A stretch of 7,881 nt of DNA from Rhodocyclaceae bacterium (GTDB lineage: Bacteria; Pseudomonadota; Gammaproteobacteria; Burkholderiales; Rhodocyclaceae). The translations under genes and the position numbers were made by a program. Shown piece by piece: positions 6,099 to 7,881 of the stretch. The stretch's first letter is position 1. The number at the start of each line of letters is the position of its first letter. The notes under the pieces are model-generated. The model made no database searches. It was not told the DNA's origin and worked only from the letters and a program-made list of their open reading frames with translations. The stretch covers positions 1 through 7,881 of the forward strand of contig DAIEEM010000279.1 of the NCBI GenBank assembly GCA_027325905.1. The letters run 5' to 3'.

Positions 6099-6817
6099 CG
6101 ACGCTGTGCGTCGATTGCGGCAACACCCGTCTCAAATGGGGACTGCGCGCCGCCGGGCGCTGGCTTGCCGCCGACGCGCTGGCGATCGCGGATGCCCAGC
6201 GCCTGGGCGAGGTGTTGCCGCAAGCGCCGTCGCGCCTAGTCGCCTGCAATGTCGCGGGAGCGGCGGTAGACGCGCAACTCGAAGCGCTCGCCGGCCGGTT
6301 CGGCGTTCCGCTGCTGCGGGTGCGCGCGCAGGCGCGCGCCTGCGGCGTGAGCAACGGCTACGACGAGCCGTCGCAACTCGGCGCCGACCGCTGGGCTGCG
6401 CTGATCGGCGCGCGCGCCTTGCACGGCGGCCCCTGCCTCGTCGTCAATGCCGGCACGGCGACGACCATCGACGTGCTAGACGGCGACGGCGTGTTCAAGG
6501 GCGGCTTGATCCTTCCCGGCTTGGACCTGATGCGGGCTTCGTTGGCGCGCAGCACGGCCGGCCTTCCCCTCGCGCAGGGCGGGTTCCGCGACCTGCCGCG
6601 CAACACCGACGACGCGATTGCCAGCGGCTGCCTTAGTGCGACGCTTGGCGCGATCGAACGCATGTTCCGCCGGAGCGCGGATGCGCCGTCGTCGTTATGC
6701 CTGTTGTCGGGCGGCGCCTCCGGATCGCTTGTCGGCGCGCTGACGATTCCCCATCGAGAGATTCCGAACCTCGTGCTCGAAGGTCTCGCGCGCATCGCGG
6801 AAGACGAATCGCAGTAG
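6095..6817 (+). CDS. coaX: Type III pantothenate kinase (CoaX)
   Basis: This enzyme phosphorylates pantothenate to 4'-phosphopantothenate, the first step of CoA synthesis. The 240-residue product belongs to the acetate/sugar kinase-Hsc70-actin fold. Residues 7-11 (DCGNT) form the first phosphate loop. GADRW (96-100) holds the catalytic Asp98, and NAGTATTID (118-126) is the second nucleotide-binding motif. A C-terminal LSGGASG segment (204-210) fits the adenosine-binding region. Length is slightly short of the 250-270 residues common in the family. The reading frame runs open far upstream into birA, but the true start is ATG 6095, where DCGNT begins in the usual place, six residues in. Pairing with birA groups two cofactor genes in one transcript. 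In Bordetella a close homologue is called Baf. Confidence 0.94.
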   Translation: MTTLCVDCGNTRLKWGLRAAGRWLAADALAIADAQRLGEVLPQAPSRLVACNVAGAAVDAQLEALAGRFGVPLLRVRAQARACGVSNGYDEPSQLGADRWAALIGARALHGGPCLVVNAGTATTIDVLDGDGVFKGGLILPGLDLMRASLARSTAGLPLAQGGFRDLPRNTDDAIASGCLSATLGAIERMFRRSADAPSSLCLLSGGASGSLVGALTIPHREIPNLVLEGLARIAEDESQ

Positions 6818-6927
6818 GGACCGCAGTTGCGGTTGGCCCGGCGGGGTGCTTTGCCGTGAAAGGCGGCGTGATGCGCCAATACCGCGGCTTGAAACGTAGA
6901 GCCTTGCCGGCCATGCTCTTGGCTGTG
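6818..6927. other. Convergent intergenic spacer between coaX and the chemoreceptor gene
   Basis: These 110 bases separate two converging genes. A small stem ACCGC (6820-6824)/GCGGT (6829-6833) with loop AGTT follows the coaX stop by 2 nt. No T tract follows it, so it is not a convincing intrinsic terminator. Read from the minus strand, no stem with a T run was seen either. No small gene is supported here. Confidence 0.5.
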
Positions 6928-7881
6928 CTACGCGGTCTTGCAGCGGCGCTTCATATGGTTCAGCAAGCCGACCACTTGTGTCGAAATCTTCGCATACTCG
7001 CCCGAGAGGAGGTTCTCGGCTTCGGCCACCTGGTTCTGCTGCACGCTGCGGATGATGCGGGCGGCGCAGCGATGGAAGCCAGCATGGTCCTGGCGCAACT
7101 GCCGGAAGTCGTCGTCGTCGGAAAAACGCTGGCCATCGCCATAGAGCCATTGCCCAAGCGAGCAGGCATTGTCCTTCTCGGCGGCTACGGGATCTGGGCA
7201 CTTTTCGCGGTCGGCGATACACATGCGCAATTTCGATTTCCACTTGGTATGGGCCTCGATTGCCGTGACGAATATATGCGGATCGGCATTGAGCGAAGCT
7301 GCGCCAGGCGCGTGCTTGATCGTGGCGCTGGCCGACATTCGGGGCGCTGCGGCCGTTCTGTTCGTCGGGGTGCGCGGATCCGTTCGTATTGTCGGCGTGC
7401 GCGAAACGGACTTGCCGCCGTCTATCTTGAAGAAGCTCATAAGTTCCTGAAGCTGCCCCGCCTGGCCGCCCATTTCCTCTGCCGTGGCGGCAAGCTCCTC
7501 TGAAGCCGAGGCGTTCTGCTGCGTCGTTTGGTTCAACTGCCCCATGGCGCCGTTGATCTGGCCGACGCCGGCACTCTGTTCCTGGCTCGCGGCGGCGATC
7601 TCCTGCACCAGGTCGGAAGTCTTCGTGATGCTCGGCACCATCTCATCGAGCAGCTTGCCGGCCTTCTCGGCCATCTTGACCGAGGAACCGGCGAGTTCGC
7701 CGATCTCCTGTGCCGCCACCTGGCTGCGCTCGGCAAGCTTCCTCACTTCGGCGGCGACAACCGCGAAACCCTTGCCGTGCTCGCCGGCTCGGGCCGCTTC
7801 GATGGCGGCGTTCAGGGCCAGGAGGTTGGTCTGGTAGGCGATGTCGTCGATGATGCCGATCTTCTCCGCGATCCGCTTCAT
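6928..7881 (-). CDS. Methyl-accepting chemotaxis protein with C-terminal CZB zinc-binding domain (5' truncated)
   Basis: The frame is open to the window edge, so the N-terminal sensing part is missing. The ATG at 7881-7879 is probably an internal Met. Residue numbers count from that codon. Residues 1-150 are the cytoplasmic signalling helices, including the conserved hairpin tip ([20 protein letters not shown], 14-33), which contacts CheW and CheA. Heptad coiled coil rich in Ala, Glu and Gln follows, and the helices end near [10 protein letters not shown] Thr/Pro/Arg-rich linker (about 157-200) leads to a CZB domain (about 205-305). Its zinc ligands appear as His211, Cys240 (CSLGQWLYG), His266 and His270 (HAGFH). 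CZB domains bind zinc and in other proteins sense zinc or oxidants. This is a soluble or membrane chemoreceptor; no chemotaxis neighbours are visible. Confidence 0.93.
   Translation of the reverse strand: MKRIAEKIGIIDDIAYQTNLLALNAAIEAARAGEHGKGFAVVAAEVRKLAERSQVAAQEIGELAGSSVKMAEKAGKLLDEMVPSITKTSDLVQEIAAASQEQSAGVGQINGAMGQLNQTTQQNASASEELAATAEEMGGQAGQLQELMSFFKIDGGKSVSRTPTIRTDPRTPTNRTAAAPRMSASATIKHAPGAASLNADPHIFVTAIEAHTKWKSKLRMCIADREKCPDPVAAEKDNACSLGQWLYGDGQRFSDDDDFRQLRQDHAGFHRCAARIIRSVQQNQVAEAENLLSGEYAKISTQVVGLLNHMKRRCKTA

Noticed and set aside
6820..6833. Small inverted repeat after coaX as an intrinsic terminator
   Set aside because: The stem is only 5 bp and no T tract follows on either strand.
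6697..7503. A 268-codon + strand open frame downstream of coaX
   Set aside because: It runs antisense through the chemoreceptor CZB domain and out of frame through the coaX end. The chemoreceptor motifs on the minus strand are clear.

Overview
The window is GC-rich, gene-dense DNA of betaproteobacterial type. The gene order (cation-efflux gene, glnA, DUF4124 gene, ntrB, ntrC, birA, coaX), the type I beta glutamine synthetase with an adenylylation site, and the CZB-type chemoreceptor all fit a Betaproteobacterium, probably Rhodocyclales or a close relative. That placement is inferred from gene content and style, not from a database match.

Layout: (1) 2-610, the 3' part of a cation diffusion facilitator gene, cut by the window edge. 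(2) 611-801, a regulatory region for glnA with a good sigma-54 type element (709-724) and two NtrC-like sites 31 bp apart (598-614 and 629-645). The first of these overlaps the end of the upstream gene. (3) 802-2214, glnA, closed by a strong intrinsic terminator (2248-2280). (4) 2318-5288, a three-gene + strand cluster: a small exported DUF4124 protein, then the sensor kinase NtrB and the sigma-54 activator NtrC. (5) 5316-6817, birA and coaX, overlapping by 4 nt. They encode biotin-protein ligase and type III pantothenate kinase. birA appears to have an extended -10 element placed so that its mRNA could be leaderless. (6) 6928-7881 on the minus strand, the C-terminal part of a methyl-accepting chemotaxis protein ending in a zinc-binding CZB domain. 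It converges on coaX and is cut by the window edge.

How the genes work together: NtrB and NtrC form the nitrogen two-component system, and their classical target is glnA. The binding sites and sigma-54 promoter upstream of glnA let the regulatory circuit be read directly from the DNA. BirA and CoaX belong to cofactor metabolism (biotin attachment and CoA synthesis) and look translationally coupled.

No mobile elements, CRISPR arrays, tRNA or rRNA genes were seen. Most of the window is conserved core genome and I see no clear new system. The points most worth a second look are the glnA control region, the DUF4124 gene between glnA and ntrBC, the possible leaderless birA, the NtrC GSFTGA variant and the chemoreceptor tail.
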